Below are positions 25,296 to 34,171 of a stretch of 60,242 nt of DNA, piece after piece. The position numbers and the translations under genes were made by a program. The stretch's first letter is position 1. The number at the start of each line of letters is the position of its first letter. The notes beneath the pieces were generated by a model that saw only the letters and a list, made by a program, of their open reading frames with translations, was not told the DNA's origin and searched no databases. The DNA is from Bacteroidales bacterium (GTDB taxonomy: Bacteria > Bacteroidota > Bacteroidia > Bacteroidales > Muribaculaceae), in the NCBI GenBank assembly GCA_004553485.1, contig SFLG01000017.1, positions 1 to 60,242 of the forward strand. The letters are read 5' to 3'.

Positions 25296-27578
25296 TCAGA
25301 GCGGGGCCTGGCCGGTGGAGAAGCTGCGGTAGCGCGAGGGCTCGAGGTTGAGCTTGCCCGAGGCGCGCAGCAGCTTGCGCAGCGAGGTTATGAACTCCTG
25401 CGTCTCCTGGATGACGTTAAGGTAAACGTAGTAGACGGCCATATTGCCCGCGTCGCCGCTCTGCAGGAGGTCGTAGACGCCGCGGGCCATCTTCGACAGA
25501 TTTTCCTTGATGCCGCTGCAGCGGCTGCGCAGCTTGTCGAGGGCCTCGGCATCGGCGGGGTCGGTGCCGGCGGCGTCGGTGAGAACCGTTTTGATTTCGT
25601 TGCAGATCGACCCCAGCGACTCGACCAGTGCCGGCGGCAGGGGGCGGAAGTTGTTGTCGACGTGCTCCTTGCATACCTCGTTGATGTGCTTGAGGTTGTA
25701 GGTCATCGACATGGCCATGTTGTTGGCAAGGTGGAACCAGGTGCTCTTCTCGATGGCGGTACCCGGCTCGGCACGGCGCATGCACAGCGTCAGGCGGCGC
25801 CGCTCGGTCTTGATGACCTGCTTCTCGCCCGACAGCGCCTTCTCGCTTGTCGACAGCAGACGCGAGCTGTCCTCCATAAAGCCGCGGGTGACCTTGTCGA
25901 AGCAGTCGGCCGAGAAGTCAAGGAACTCCTTCTGCTTCTCGTTGATGTATTTCACCATCAGACGCCATGCCTCGCGCTGGTCGGTGGTGGCGAGGATGGT
26001 CTGGAAGAGCGTGTCTTGCTCGGCCTCGGCGCGTTTGCGGCGGAAGCGTATGTTGCTGCGTATCAGCAGTGCTATTGCCAGCAGGCCTCCGGCCACCATC
26101 ACCGGCACACCGCCCAGGTGCATCAGCGTGGCCACTATGCCGGCGCCGATGAAGGCCAGGGCGGCGGTGATGAGCCATCCGCCGATTACCGACACCACTC
26201 CCGTCACGCGGAAGACGGCGCTCTCGCGTCCCCAGGCGCGGTCGGCCAGCGACGTACCCATGGCCACCATAAAGGTGACGAAGGTGGTAGACAGGGGCAG
26301 GCGCAGCGAAGTGCCCACGGCGATGAGGATGGCGGCGAGCATGAGGTTCACCGAGGCGCGCACAAGGTCGAAGGCGGCGCCGTTCTCCTCCTGCGTGATC
26401 TCCGAGTTCATGCGGCGCTCCACCCAGTCGCGCACGACGCGGGGGGTGCGTTTGTCAACCCAGCTGTTTGCGTTGATGGCGGCGCGCACCAGCTTGCGGC
26501 CCAGACGCGACGAGCCGAACATCTCGTCGCCCTGCGACTGCGCGCTCAGGCCCACCGCCGTCTGCGTCACCTGCCTTGCCTTGCGCGATGTCGCCAGCGA
26601 CACCACCATTATGACGCCGGCGCCGAGCAGAAAGTAGAACGGCGTGTTGGCCGGGCCGTTGAGGGCGCCCATCATGTGCGTGTACGGGTCGCCGCCGCCG
26701 GCCGCCACGTAGTCCTGATACGACGACAGCGATGCCAGGGGCACGCCCACGAAGTTGACAAGGTCGTTGCCGGCGAAGGCCATCGCCAGCGAGAAAGTGC
26801 CCAACAGCACAATCATTTTGAAGACATTGACCCTGAGCAGGTAAAGCAGCTGCGACAGCAGGCTGAAGAACACCAGCGAACCCACGAGGATGTACCATGT
26901 GTTGTGGTCGATCCAGGCGTCCAGCTCGGGCGTCATTATGGTGAGGTCCTTGATGCCCTTCAGCAGCATGAAGTAGACGATTGCCGTGCAGGCAATGCCG
27001 CCGAAGATGCCCACCTTCCATTTGAGGCGGCTTTTGTATTCAAAGGTGAAAATCAGGCGGGTAAGAAACTGCACGACGGTGCCGAAGAAGAAGGCGATGG
27101 CCACCGACAGGAAGATGCCGATAATCACCGACAGCGCCTTTTCGGCGTTGAGCAGGTCGCCCATGCCGAGCGTGTTCTCGGGGCCGGCGATTTTGAACAG
27201 CGCCACGATGAAGGTTGCGCCAAGGAGCTCGAACACCAGCGACACGGTGGTCGACGTGGGCATGCCCAGCGAGTTGAAGATGTCGAGCAGAATGATGTCG
27301 GTCACCATCACCGCCATAAAGATGGCTATGATGTCGTAAAACGACAGATTTTCAGGGCGGAAGATGCCGTGGCGGGCAATTTCCATCATGCCGTTGCTCA
27401 TGATGGCGCCGATGAAGACACCGATTGCGGCGACGGCGATCACCACCTTGAACGAGGCGGCACGGGCGCCGATGGCTGATGTCAGAAAGTTGACGGCGTC
27501 GTTGCTGACGCCTACGGTGAGGTCGAAGATGGCAAGGAGGAACAGAAATACTACAATGCCAAGAAAAACCAGATCCAT
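25296..27578 (-). CDS. PiT-family inorganic phosphate transporter with PhoU-like C-terminal domain
   Basis: An inner-membrane phosphate/cation symporter. The first PHO4 repeat carries GVSNDAVNFLTSAIGAR (residues 23-39) and a second repeat resembles it in SLRLPLSTTFVTFMVAMGTSLA near 430-450. About twelve hydrophobic segments end near residue 500. The last 220-250 residues are soluble and helical (for example AWRLMVKYINEKQKEFLDF and LKHINEVCKEHVDNNF), a PhoU-like four-helix pattern that in other systems senses or gates phosphate uptake. The fusion of channel and regulator explains the length of 760 residues, against 400-500 for E. coli PitA. No separate phoU is adjacent. Confidence 0.9.
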   Translation of the reverse strand: MDLVFLGIVVFLFLLAIFDLTVGVSNDAVNFLTSAIGARAASFKVVIAVAAIGVFIGAIMSNGMMEIARHGIFRPENLSFYDIIAIFMAVMVTDIILLDIFNSLGMPTSTTVSLVFELLGATFIVALFKIAGPENTLGMGDLLNAEKALSVIIGIFLSVAIAFFFGTVVQFLTRLIFTFEYKSRLKWKVGIFGGIACTAIVYFMLLKGIKDLTIMTPELDAWIDHNTWYILVGSLVFFSLLSQLLYLLRVNVFKMIVLLGTFSLAMAFAGNDLVNFVGVPLASLSSYQDYVAAGGGDPYTHMMGALNGPANTPFYFLLGAGVIMVVSLATSRKARQVTQTAVGLSAQSQGDEMFGSSRLGRKLVRAAINANSWVDKRTPRVVRDWVERRMNSEITQEENGAAFDLVRASVNLMLAAILIAVGTSLRLPLSTTFVTFMVAMGTSLADRAWGRESAVFRVTGVVSVIGGWLITAALAFIGAGIVATLMHLGGVPVMVAGGLLAIALLIRSNIRFRRKRAEAEQDTLFQTILATTDQREAWRLMVKYINEKQKEFLDFSADCFDKVTRGFMEDSSRLLSTSEKALSGEKQVIKTERRRLTLCMRRAEPGTAIEKSTWFHLANNMAMSMTYNLKHINEVCKEHVDNNFRPLPPALVESLGSICNEIKTVLTDAAGTDPADAEALDKLRSRCSGIKENLSKMARGVYDLLQSGDAGNMAVYYVYLNVIQETQEFITSLRKLLRASGKLNLEPSRYRSFSTGQAPL

Positions 27579-27691
27579 ACCTTAAGATGAGATGTTTAAG
27601 TTTGGTTTTATGTTAGAGCAATTAATATGTCAGGGGAATTGGGGGTAAGGGCTGATTTTATTTCAGAAGGGGAGGAGGGAGGGCGTGCCCG

Positions 27692-27757
27692 TGTCAGAGG
27701 CGGGTCTTGTGTCAGAGCGGGTATTGTGTCTGAGTCGGTTTTTATGTCAGGGTTGGG
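27692..27757 (+). repeat. 17-18-nt tandem repeat TGTCAGAGnCGGGTnTTG
   Basis: Four units begin TGTCAGAGG (27692), TGTCAGAGC (27710), TGTCTGAGT (27727) and TGTCAGGGT (27745). A related ATGTCAGGGG occurs at 27627. They fill the gap between the PiT and thymidine kinase genes. Confidence 0.7.
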
Positions 27758-27852
27758 GAATAAGAAGGGCGGCGGGTCGAAAGGGCCTGTGAGCGGTGGG
27801 CGTTTTTTCGATTCGCTTAATTCTATAACGTGTATGGCGGTTTAATTGTTAG

Positions 27853-28458
27853 CTACGACTGTGCTACGTCGGTATCGGGCTCGTCGTCGATGAACTCGAG
27901 GGCGGCCACGTACAGCTCGTCGCCGCCGATCTCTACCACGGCGCCTTCGTTGACAAAGTTGCCGGCACCGTCCAGGCGGGCGTTGACGATGGTCTTGTTG
28001 CCGCAGTTGCAGGTGCTTTTTATCTCATCGATGGTGTCGGCAATCTCAAACAGGCGCTTCGAGCCCTCGAACAGGTGGCTGGTGAAGTCGGTGCGCAGGC
28101 CGTAGCAGATGACGTTGACACCGAACTCGTCCACCACGCGCGACAGCTGGTCGACCTGGTCGGCCGACAGGAACTGGGCCTCGTCGATGAGCATCCAGTC
28201 AAGGATTTTGCCCTCGCGCGTGAAGAGCTTGCGGGCGAAGCGGAACAGGTCGGTCTCCGAGTAAATCCACTCGCAGCTGCGCTCGATGCCTATGCGCGAA
28301 CGTATTACGTTGCGATGCTCGCGTGTGTCTACAACGGGTTTGAGGCAGATGTAGCCCACTTTGCGTTCCTCGAAGTTGTATGCTGTGGTAAGCAGAAGGG
28401 CCGTCTTGGCCGAGCCCATTGTGCCGTAGCGGAAGTACAGCTTGCCTTTCCTGTTCAT
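27853..28458 (-). CDS. tdk: thymidine kinase (type II)
   Basis: Phosphorylates thymidine with ATP in the salvage pathway. The P-loop GTMGSAKT is at residues 12-19, the Walker B-like LIDEAQFL near 83-90, and a zinc-ribbon half-site CNCGNKT later. The start at 28458 (MNRKGKLYFRYGTMGS) gives 201 residues, the family's usual size. A longer frame back to 28572 would begin upstream of the promoter at 28542-28573 and is wrong. The C-terminal tail is acidic. It is divergent from glyA, which feeds one-carbon units to thymidylate synthesis. Confidence 0.95.
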   Translation of the reverse strand: MNRKGKLYFRYGTMGSAKTALLLTTAYNFEERKVGYICLKPVVDTREHRNVIRSRIGIERSCEWIYSETDLFRFARKLFTREGKILDWMLIDEAQFLSADQVDQLSRVVDEFGVNVICYGLRTDFTSHLFEGSKRLFEIADTIDEIKSTCNCGNKTIVNARLDGAGNFVNEGAVVEIGGDELYVAALEFIDDEPDTDVAQS

Positions 28459-28541
28459 TATCAGTATATTGTTGTGCGAGTGGTTTTTAGGATTGGGGGT
28501 CGGATGTCGCACCGCGGGCGGTGCCGATTGGTTTGCGGTGT

Positions 28542-28573
28542 CAAAGGTAAAGAAATTTTGTAGGCCGCACAAA
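28542..28573 (-). promoter_or_regulatory. promoter for tdk
   Basis: On the minus strand TTTG (28573-28570), 20 nt, TACCTTTG (28549-28542). It leaves a leader of about 75 nt and decides the kinase start. It forms one half of a 313-bp divergent regulatory gap (28459-28771) with the glyA promoter; I see nothing else in that gap. Confidence 0.8.
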
Positions 28574-28625
28574 CGGCCCGAGGGGGCGAAGTGCCTTAAA
28601 CGTGTTAAAATTTTGCCCGCGGTGT

Positions 28626-28655
28626 TTTGTTATTTGCGGTGTTTTCGTACCTTTG
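28626..28655 (+). promoter_or_regulatory. promoter for glyA
   Basis: TTTG at 28626-28629, 18-nt spacer, TACCTTTG at 28648-28655. The leader to the glyA ATG is about 105 nt. Confidence 0.75.
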
Positions 28656-28771
28656 CGATATACAACGCGGTCGTGAAAAATAGAATTTTTTAACATTTAG
28701 CCGCGCCCTCGTCAATTTCATCCCTATTTTCGACAAAACGAACACTAATACCATAAACCACCATAAACGTT

Positions 28772-30052
28772 ATGCAGAAAGATAAAGCCTTATTCGACCT
28801 CATCGAGCTGGAGCACCAGCGCCAGAAGAAAGGTATTGAACTGATAGCCAGCGAGAACTTCGTCTCGGACGAGGTCATGCGTGCCATGGGCTCGTGCCTC
28901 ACCAACAAGTACGCCGAGGGCTACCCCGGCCACCGCTACTACGGCGGCTGCCAGGTTGTGGACGAGGTGGAAGAGCTTGCCCGCACCCGTGTCAAACAGC
29001 TTTTCGGCGCCGAGTACGCCAACGTGCAGCCCCACTCGGGCGCCCAGGCCAACATGGCCGTCTTTATGGCATGCCTGCAGCCCGGCGACAAGTTTATGGG
29101 CATGAACCTCAGCCACGGCGGCCACCTCAGCCACGGCAGCCCCGTCAACTTCTCGGGCCTGATTTTCCATGCCCTCGAATATAATGTCGACGCCGCGACC
29201 GGCCGTGTCGACTACGACCATATGGAGGAGGTTGCGCGCCGCGAGCGTCCCCGCCTCATCATCGGCGGCGCCAGCGCCTACAGCCGCGAGTGGGACTATG
29301 CCCGCATGCGCCGCCTGGCCGACGAAATCGGCGCCATCCTGATGGTCGACATGGCACACCCCGCCGGCCTCATCGCCGCCGGCCTGCTCGACAACCCCGT
29401 CAAATACGCCCACATCGTCACCTCCACCACCCACAAGACTCTGCGCGGCCCCCGCGGCGGCATAATCCTGATGGGCAAGGACTTCGAGAACCCCTGGGGC
29501 AAGAAAACACCCAAGGGCGTGACAAAGATGATGTCGCAGCTGCTCGACTCGGCCGTCTTCCCCGGCGTGCAGGGCGGCCCGCTCGAACACGTCATCGCCG
29601 CCAAGGCCGTGGCCTTCGGCGAGGCTCTCTCGCCCGCCTTCGCCGAGTATCAGAAGCAGGTGCTCCTCAACGCCCGCACCCTCGCCGACGAGATGATGAA
29701 GCGCGGATACAAGGTGGTGAGCGACGGCACCGACAACCACACCATCCTGCTCGACCTGCGCACAAAGTTCCCCGACCTCACCGGCAAGGTGGCCGAGAAG
29801 GTGCTGGTCGAAGCCGACATCACCGCCAACAAGAACATGGTGCCCTTCGACACCCGTTCGCCCTTCCAGACCAGCGGCATACGCCTGGGCACCCCCGCCA
29901 TCACCACCCGCGGCGTCAAGGAGGACATGATGCCCGTCATAGCCGAGCTGATCGACCGCGTGCTCTCTGACCCCGAGAACCCCGACGTCATCGTTGACGT
30001 GCGCACAAAGGTCAACACCATGATGGAGGCCTACCCCATGTTCGCATGGTAA
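28772..30052 (+). CDS. glyA: serine hydroxymethyltransferase
   Basis: This PLP enzyme converts serine and tetrahydrofolate to glycine and methylene-tetrahydrofolate, the main one-carbon source. Visible are IELIASENFVSDEVM near the N-terminus, NKYAEGYPGHRYYGGC, HGGHLSHG, the VDMAHPAGLIAAG segment containing the PLP-ring aspartate, and the PLP lysine in TSTTHKTLRGPRGG (Lys222). The length of 426 residues is standard. A separate promoter precedes it. Confidence 0.98.
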   Translation: MQKDKALFDLIELEHQRQKKGIELIASENFVSDEVMRAMGSCLTNKYAEGYPGHRYYGGCQVVDEVEELARTRVKQLFGAEYANVQPHSGAQANMAVFMACLQPGDKFMGMNLSHGGHLSHGSPVNFSGLIFHALEYNVDAATGRVDYDHMEEVARRERPRLIIGGASAYSREWDYARMRRLADEIGAILMVDMAHPAGLIAAGLLDNPVKYAHIVTSTTHKTLRGPRGGIILMGKDFENPWGKKTPKGVTKMMSQLLDSAVFPGVQGGPLEHVIAAKAVAFGEALSPAFAEYQKQVLLNARTLADEMMKRGYKVVSDGTDNHTILLDLRTKFPDLTGKVAEKVLVEADITANKNMVPFDTRSPFQTSGIRLGTPAITTRGVKEDMMPVIAELIDRVLSDPENPDVIVDVRTKVNTMMEAYPMFAW

Positions 30053-30142
30053 AAACTCCGCATGCCAAATCTGACGTCCGACCCGAAAATTATTCGCCCC
30101 GACAGCAAACAAAAGGGCGGATAAAGCATTAATATAGAGACA

Positions 30143-30171
30143 GCGTCCGCGCGCGCATCGTGCGCGGACGC
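30143..30171. other. perfect 10-bp GC-rich hairpin after glyA
   Basis: GCGTCCGCGC (30143-30152) pairs exactly with 30162-30171 around a 9-nt loop. No T-tract follows, so it may be a 3' stabiliser or a factor-dependent terminator for glyA. Confidence 0.5.
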
Positions 30172-30221
30172 CACGTCTTACCACCGTCGCCCGCCGCGAC
30201 ACAGCAACCTCGTCATCCGTA

Positions 30222-30923
30222 ATGCCCAACATCGCACCCCGTATCAACATCATCATCGTGGCCGCAGGCACCGGCTCGCGCTTTGGCGGCAAGGTGCCCA
30301 AACAGTTTTGTCTCATGGCGGGGCGTCCGCTGCTGATGCACACCATCGACGCCATGCGCCGTGCCCTCCCGGGGGCAAAAATAACCGTTGTACTGGCCTC
30401 GTCGATGATGGTGTACTGGAAGGAGCTGTGTCGCCGTTACAGCTTCCAGAGCCCCGACGTCACCCCCGGAGGCGCCTCGCGCTGGGAGAGCGTGCGCAAC
30501 GCCGTGATGCTGGACAGCCCGTACGGCGAAAACGAGATTATCCTCGTCCACGACGGCGCACGTCCATTGGTAGACAAGCGCATGGTGGAGATGCTGGTCG
30601 ACTCGGCCCGCCTTGTGGGCGCCGTCATCCCCGTCGTCGCCGTCACCAACTCGCTGCGCCACCTCGACGGCAAGGGCCTGTCGCACGCCATCGACCGCTC
30701 CGAGTATGTGGCCGTGCAGACGCCCCAGGCCTTCGACGCCGGCCTGCTCTGCCAGGCATACGGCCAGCCCTTCAGCCCATCCTTCACCGACGACGCCTCG
30801 GTGGTGGAGGCTCTCGGCCACAACATCACCTTGGTCGAAGGCAGCACCGACAATATCAAGATAACCAATCCCGGCGACATCGAGACAGCCGAGCTGCTGA
30901 TGCGCCGTCAGTTTAACCCGTAA
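30222..30923 (+). CDS. ispD: 2-C-methyl-D-erythritol 4-phosphate cytidylyltransferase
   Basis: Third step of the MEP pathway: joins MEP and CTP to give CDP-ME. The nucleotide-binding loop AAGTGSRFGGKVPKQF spans residues 14-29 with Arg20 and Lys27, HDGARPLV lies near 109-116, the substrate pocket is in TPQAF, and the FTDDASVVE motif is near 188-196. The length of 233 residues is usual. recG starts 66 bp downstream, so the two are probably co-transcribed. Confidence 0.96.
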   Translation: MPNIAPRINIIIVAAGTGSRFGGKVPKQFCLMAGRPLLMHTIDAMRRALPGAKITVVLASSMMVYWKELCRRYSFQSPDVTPGGASRWESVRNAVMLDSPYGENEIILVHDGARPLVDKRMVEMLVDSARLVGAVIPVVAVTNSLRHLDGKGLSHAIDRSEYVAVQTPQAFDAGLLCQAYGQPFSPSFTDDASVVEALGHNITLVEGSTDNIKITNPGDIETAELLMRRQFNP

Positions 30924-30935
30924 CACCGGTTACAG

Positions 30936-30979
30936 ACCACCCGGAAGTAAACCACCCGGACGTTACCACCCGGAAACAA
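30936..30979 (+). repeat. 14-15-nt tandem repeat ACCACCCGGA, three units
   Basis: ACCACCCGGAAGTAA, ACCACCCGGACGTT and ACCACCCGGAAACAA are head to tail in the ispD-recG gap. Confidence 0.8.
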
Positions 30980-30989
30980 GCAAACGCAA

Positions 30990-33089
30990 TTGAACTCGCT
31001 CCGCGACTACGACATACAATACATAAAGGGTGTCGGGCCGACACGCGCCAAGCTGCTCAAGAAGGAGCTGGGCATAGCGTCGGCCTACGACCTTCTGCGC
31101 CATTTCCCCGGCCACTATGTCGACCGCAGCAACATCTACCGCATCGCCGACCTGCAGGGCGACATGCCGGCGGTGCAGCTGCGCGGGCGCTTTGTGTCGC
31201 TCACCGTTGCCGGCGAAGGCGCCAAAAGGCGCCTCGTGGGCCTGTTCAGCGACGGCACGGGCACGATAGAGGTGCTGTGGTTCCGCTCGATCAGCGCCAT
31301 CCAGAAAGCCTACCACGTCGGCGCCGAGTACATCCTCTTCGGCAAGCCGGCCTTCTTCGAGCCCACACGGCGGTGGTCGCTGTCGCACCCCGAGGTCGAC
31401 ATCCCCGGCACCGTGGGCGCCATGCAGGGCCTGCGCGGCGTCTACCCCCTCACCGAAAAGCTGCGCAACGCCGGCATCACCTCGCGCACCCTGCACGGAT
31501 GGATACAGAAGGCCCTGGCGCTGCGCCCCAACCTGGCCGAGACGCTGCCGCCGTCGACGGTGGCCGACTACCGGCTGATGCCCCTGCGCGAGGCCCTGGT
31601 GACGGTGCACAACCCCACCGACAACGCCCGCCTGCAGAGCGCTCGCCTGCGCCTCAAGTTCGAGGAGCTGTTCTTTATCCAGACCGACATACAGCGCATG
31701 GCGCGACGCCGCAAGCAGCAGAGCCGCGGATATGTGATGAAGCGCGTGGGCACATTCTTCAACCGCTTCTACCGCGAGGTGCTGCCCTTCGACCTCACCG
31801 GAGCCCAGAAGCGCGTGATGCACGAGATACACGCCGACGTCGGCTCGGGGCGCCAGATGAACCGCCTCGTCCAGGGCGACGTCGGCTCGGGCAAGACGAT
31901 AGTGGCGCTGATGGCGATGCTCCTCGCCATCGACAACGGTGCCCAGGCCTGCCTGATGGCCCCCACCGAAATACTTGCCACGCAACACTACACCAGCCTG
32001 CGCGGCATGGTGGCACCACTGGGCGTAAACGTGCGACTGCTCACCGGCTCCACCAAAAAGAAGGAGCGCGACGAGATACACGCCGGCCTGCTCGACGGCT
32101 CGGTTCAGCTGCTGGTAGGCACCCACGCCCTCATCGAGGACACGGTGCAGTTCCGCAACCTCGGCATGGCCGTCATCGACGAGCAGCACCGCTTCGGCGT
32201 GGCACAGCGCGCACGGCTGTGGAAAAAGGCCGAGCTGCCGCCGCACGTGCTGGTGATGACGGCCACGCCCATCCCGCGCACGCTGGCGATGACGGTCTAC
32301 GGCGACCTCGACGTCAGCGTCATCAACGAGCTCCCGCCGGGACGCAAGCCCGTCGAGACCATCCTGCGTTACGAGGAGAACCGCTACGACATGTACCGCG
32401 CCCTCGGCCGCGAGCTGCGCGCGGGGCGGCAGGTATACATCGTGCATCCCCTCATCGACGAGAACGCCAAGCTCGACCTGCGCTCGCTCGAAGAGGGTCA
32501 CGAGGCCATCCGCGAGGTCTTTGGCCAATATTACAAAATCGCCTTTGTCCACGGCCGCATGAAACCCGACGCCAAGGACCGCCAGATGGACGACTTTGTC
32601 AGCGGACGCGCACGCATCCTCGTTGCCACAACGGTGATAGAGGTGGGCGTAAACGTCCCCAACGCCACGGTGATGGTGATAGAGAACGCCGAGCGCTTCG
32701 GCCTGTCGCAGCTGCACCAGCTGCGCGGACGCGTGGGCCGCGGCGCCGACAAGAGCTACTGCATCCTGATGACCAAACACCGCATCGGCGCCGACACACG
32801 CCGCCGCCTCGAGCTGATGACGCACACCACCGACGGCTTCGTCATCGCCGAGGAGGACATGAAGATGCGCGGCCCCGGCGACATCGAGGGCACCCAGCAG
32901 AGCGGCATCGCCTTCGACCTACACATCGCCTCCCTCGCCCGCGACGGCGAGATAATACAGATGGCACGCACCGCCGCCGAGCGCCTCCTCGACGCCGACC
33001 CCGACCTATCCCTCCCCGAAAACCGCGTCTTCGCCCACACCCTCCGCCTCAACACCGCCCGCACCGCCGACTGGAGCCGCATCTCCTGA
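30990..33089 (+). CDS. recG: ATP-dependent DNA helicase RecG
   Basis: Branch-migrating helicase that remodels stalled forks and Holliday junctions. An N-terminal wedge (OB) domain, with IKGVGPTRAKLLKKELGI at residues 12-29, precedes the helicase core. Walker A lies in QGDVGSGKT (295-303), DEQH at about 397-400 (IDEQHRFGVAQR), the TATPIPRTLA motif follows, and QLHQLRGRVGRG marks motif VI. The TRG-like end has MRGPGDIEGTQQSG. The length of 699 residues is normal. No ATG is available; a TTG at 30990 fits the family N-terminus. Confidence 0.97.
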   Translation: MNSLRDYDIQYIKGVGPTRAKLLKKELGIASAYDLLRHFPGHYVDRSNIYRIADLQGDMPAVQLRGRFVSLTVAGEGAKRRLVGLFSDGTGTIEVLWFRSISAIQKAYHVGAEYILFGKPAFFEPTRRWSLSHPEVDIPGTVGAMQGLRGVYPLTEKLRNAGITSRTLHGWIQKALALRPNLAETLPPSTVADYRLMPLREALVTVHNPTDNARLQSARLRLKFEELFFIQTDIQRMARRRKQQSRGYVMKRVGTFFNRFYREVLPFDLTGAQKRVMHEIHADVGSGRQMNRLVQGDVGSGKTIVALMAMLLAIDNGAQACLMAPTEILATQHYTSLRGMVAPLGVNVRLLTGSTKKKERDEIHAGLLDGSVQLLVGTHALIEDTVQFRNLGMAVIDEQHRFGVAQRARLWKKAELPPHVLVMTATPIPRTLAMTVYGDLDVSVINELPPGRKPVETILRYEENRYDMYRALGRELRAGRQVYIVHPLIDENAKLDLRSLEEGHEAIREVFGQYYKIAFVHGRMKPDAKDRQMDDFVSGRARILVATTVIEVGVNVPNATVMVIENAERFGLSQLHQLRGRVGRGADKSYCILMTKHRIGADTRRRLELMTHTTDGFVIAEEDMKMRGPGDIEGTQQSGIAFDLHIASLARDGEIIQMARTAAERLLDADPDLSLPENRVFAHTLRLNTARTADWSRIS

Positions 33090-33112
33090 TTATTTACCGC
33101 CCACCCCGGTTT

Positions 33113-33174
33113 CCTTTTATCGCGGAAGATAAAGGGAAGGGGCGCAGAGAGTTCGCGGAACCTTTTGTTTTTTA
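33113..33174 (+). terminator. possible recG terminator
   Basis: CCTTTTATC (33113-33121) pairs with GATAAAGG (33128-33135) with one bulge. A second small hairpin GTTC-GCG-GAAC further on is followed by CTTTTGTTTTTT ending at 33172. Confidence 0.4.
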
Positions 33175-33274
33175 ATGACTTGAAACTTAACGGAACTATA
33201 TTGGGACGCTTCGCGCCAAAAGCCTCCGGGCGGCGCTTGGGTGCTCAATCCCGTGCACACGGAGCCCATGGAGG

Positions 33275-33350
33275 AACCGCATCTTGCGGTCACGTGGAGC
33301 GGCGGCATCTTGCCGCCGGAAGTTTGATGGCCGCTTCCAGCAGGGGCCAA
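33275..33350 (+). repeat. REP-like two-hairpin palindromic element, copy 1
   Basis: The order is ACCGCA-TCT-TGCGGT, then CGGCGGCA-TCT-TGCCGCCG, then a GAAGTTTGATGGCCGCTTCC tail. The same order and spacing occur at 56254-56335, and in reverse at 33798-33855. Confidence 0.75.
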
Positions 33351-33683
33351 ACTCATCTTTTTGGACACGGAACTGTTTCAAATTCGCTGCGCTCTTTGTA
33401 GGCGCTGAACGGACGGAAGTTCACGGAACATATTTTTTGCCGGGGCTTTGTTTAGGAATATGGCACCGGCATCCATAGGCGCTACGCGCATGGATGCATC
33501 ACGGAACCGACGGAACGCGAGTCCTGAAGGCCGGCGCGTTTGCCGCGGAGGGTTTGGGTGGCAGTGCCTGCGCTTTTGTCGCGTATGGTTGGGATGGCGG
33601 TATTGACGTCGATGGCGCGGTATGGGCCGGCAGTATGTATTTGACCTGCTATGTGCAGTAAACATCACTGCGAGCCATAAGGC

Positions 33684-33745
33684 TTGCCAATACTGCAGGG
33701 CAAAGACCTGCCAATACCGCAAACCCATGGTTTGCCAATACTGTG
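33684..33745 (+). repeat. GCCAATACTGC-type repeat, three copies
   Basis: TGCCAATACTGC (33686), TGCCAATACCGC (33710) and TGCCAATACTGT (33732) recur at about 22-24-nt spacing in the centre of the inverted-repeat structure. Confidence 0.6.
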
Positions 33746-33797
33746 CCGGAGGCACCAATACTTGCGGCTGCGACATCAGCCGCACTGTGCCTATGGT

Positions 33798-33855
33798 GGG
33801 ACCGCATCTTGCGGTCGTCAATCTTCCGGCGGCAGGATGCCGCCGCATTGGGGCC
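33798..33855 (-). repeat. REP-like two-hairpin palindromic element, copy 2 (reverse)
   Basis: GACCGCA-TCT-TGCGGTC is followed by GTCAATCTTC and CGGCGGCA-GGA-TGCCGCCG. This is the order of copy 1 read from the other strand. Confidence 0.75.
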
Positions 33856-34036
33856 GCGTTCCGCCGGTTCCGTGGCGCATCCATGCGCGCAGCGCCTATG
33901 GATGCCCGTCCTTGTGCAGCACCCATCACTGATTTGCGTTGACCCGGCAAAAAAAATTGTTCCGTGAATTTCCGTCCGTTCAGCGCCGACAAAGAGCGCA
34001 GCGAATTTGGCATCAAGTTCCGTGTCGATTAAATTT

Positions 34037-34130
34037 TTTCAATTCTAATCCTGACCTTTCAATTTAAATCCTGCCCTTCCAACTCTAACCCAGATCTTTC
34101 AATTCTGACCTTCCAGCTCTAATCCTGGCC
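34037..34130 (+). repeat. 20-nt tandem repeat TTTCAATTCTAATCCTGACC, about five units
   Basis: Units begin at 34037, 34057, 34077, 34097 (shortened to 14 nt) and 34111, each of the form TTyCAryTCTAAtCCtGrCC. Confidence 0.85.
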
Positions 34131-34171
34131 TTTCGTGAGGTGGGGTCGTTGGCGGGGATGGCAATTATTTT

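Larger units (their letters stand above)
33364..34028. repeat. 665-bp structure bounded by two inverted blocks
   Basis: The outer block 33364-33444 is an inverted copy of 33944-34028 (both contain AAATTCGCTGCGCTCTTTGT and CGGACGGAA in the same sense once one is reversed). The inner block 33468-33519 is an inverted copy of 33856-33907 (both contain GGCATCCATAGGCGCT and CGCGCATGGATGC). Between outer and inner blocks the arms differ in sequence. No transposase, clear target duplication or protein gene is present. It could be a MITE-like element or two oppositely oriented copies of a dispersed repeat. Confidence 0.75.

Noticed and set aside
33378..34016. A 212-codon minus-strand frame in the recG-endonuclease gap
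   Set aside because: It runs straight through the inverted repeats and REP-like hairpins, is Arg/His/Pro/Trp-rich, and its two ends encode near-reverse copies of each other. Better explained as repeat DNA.
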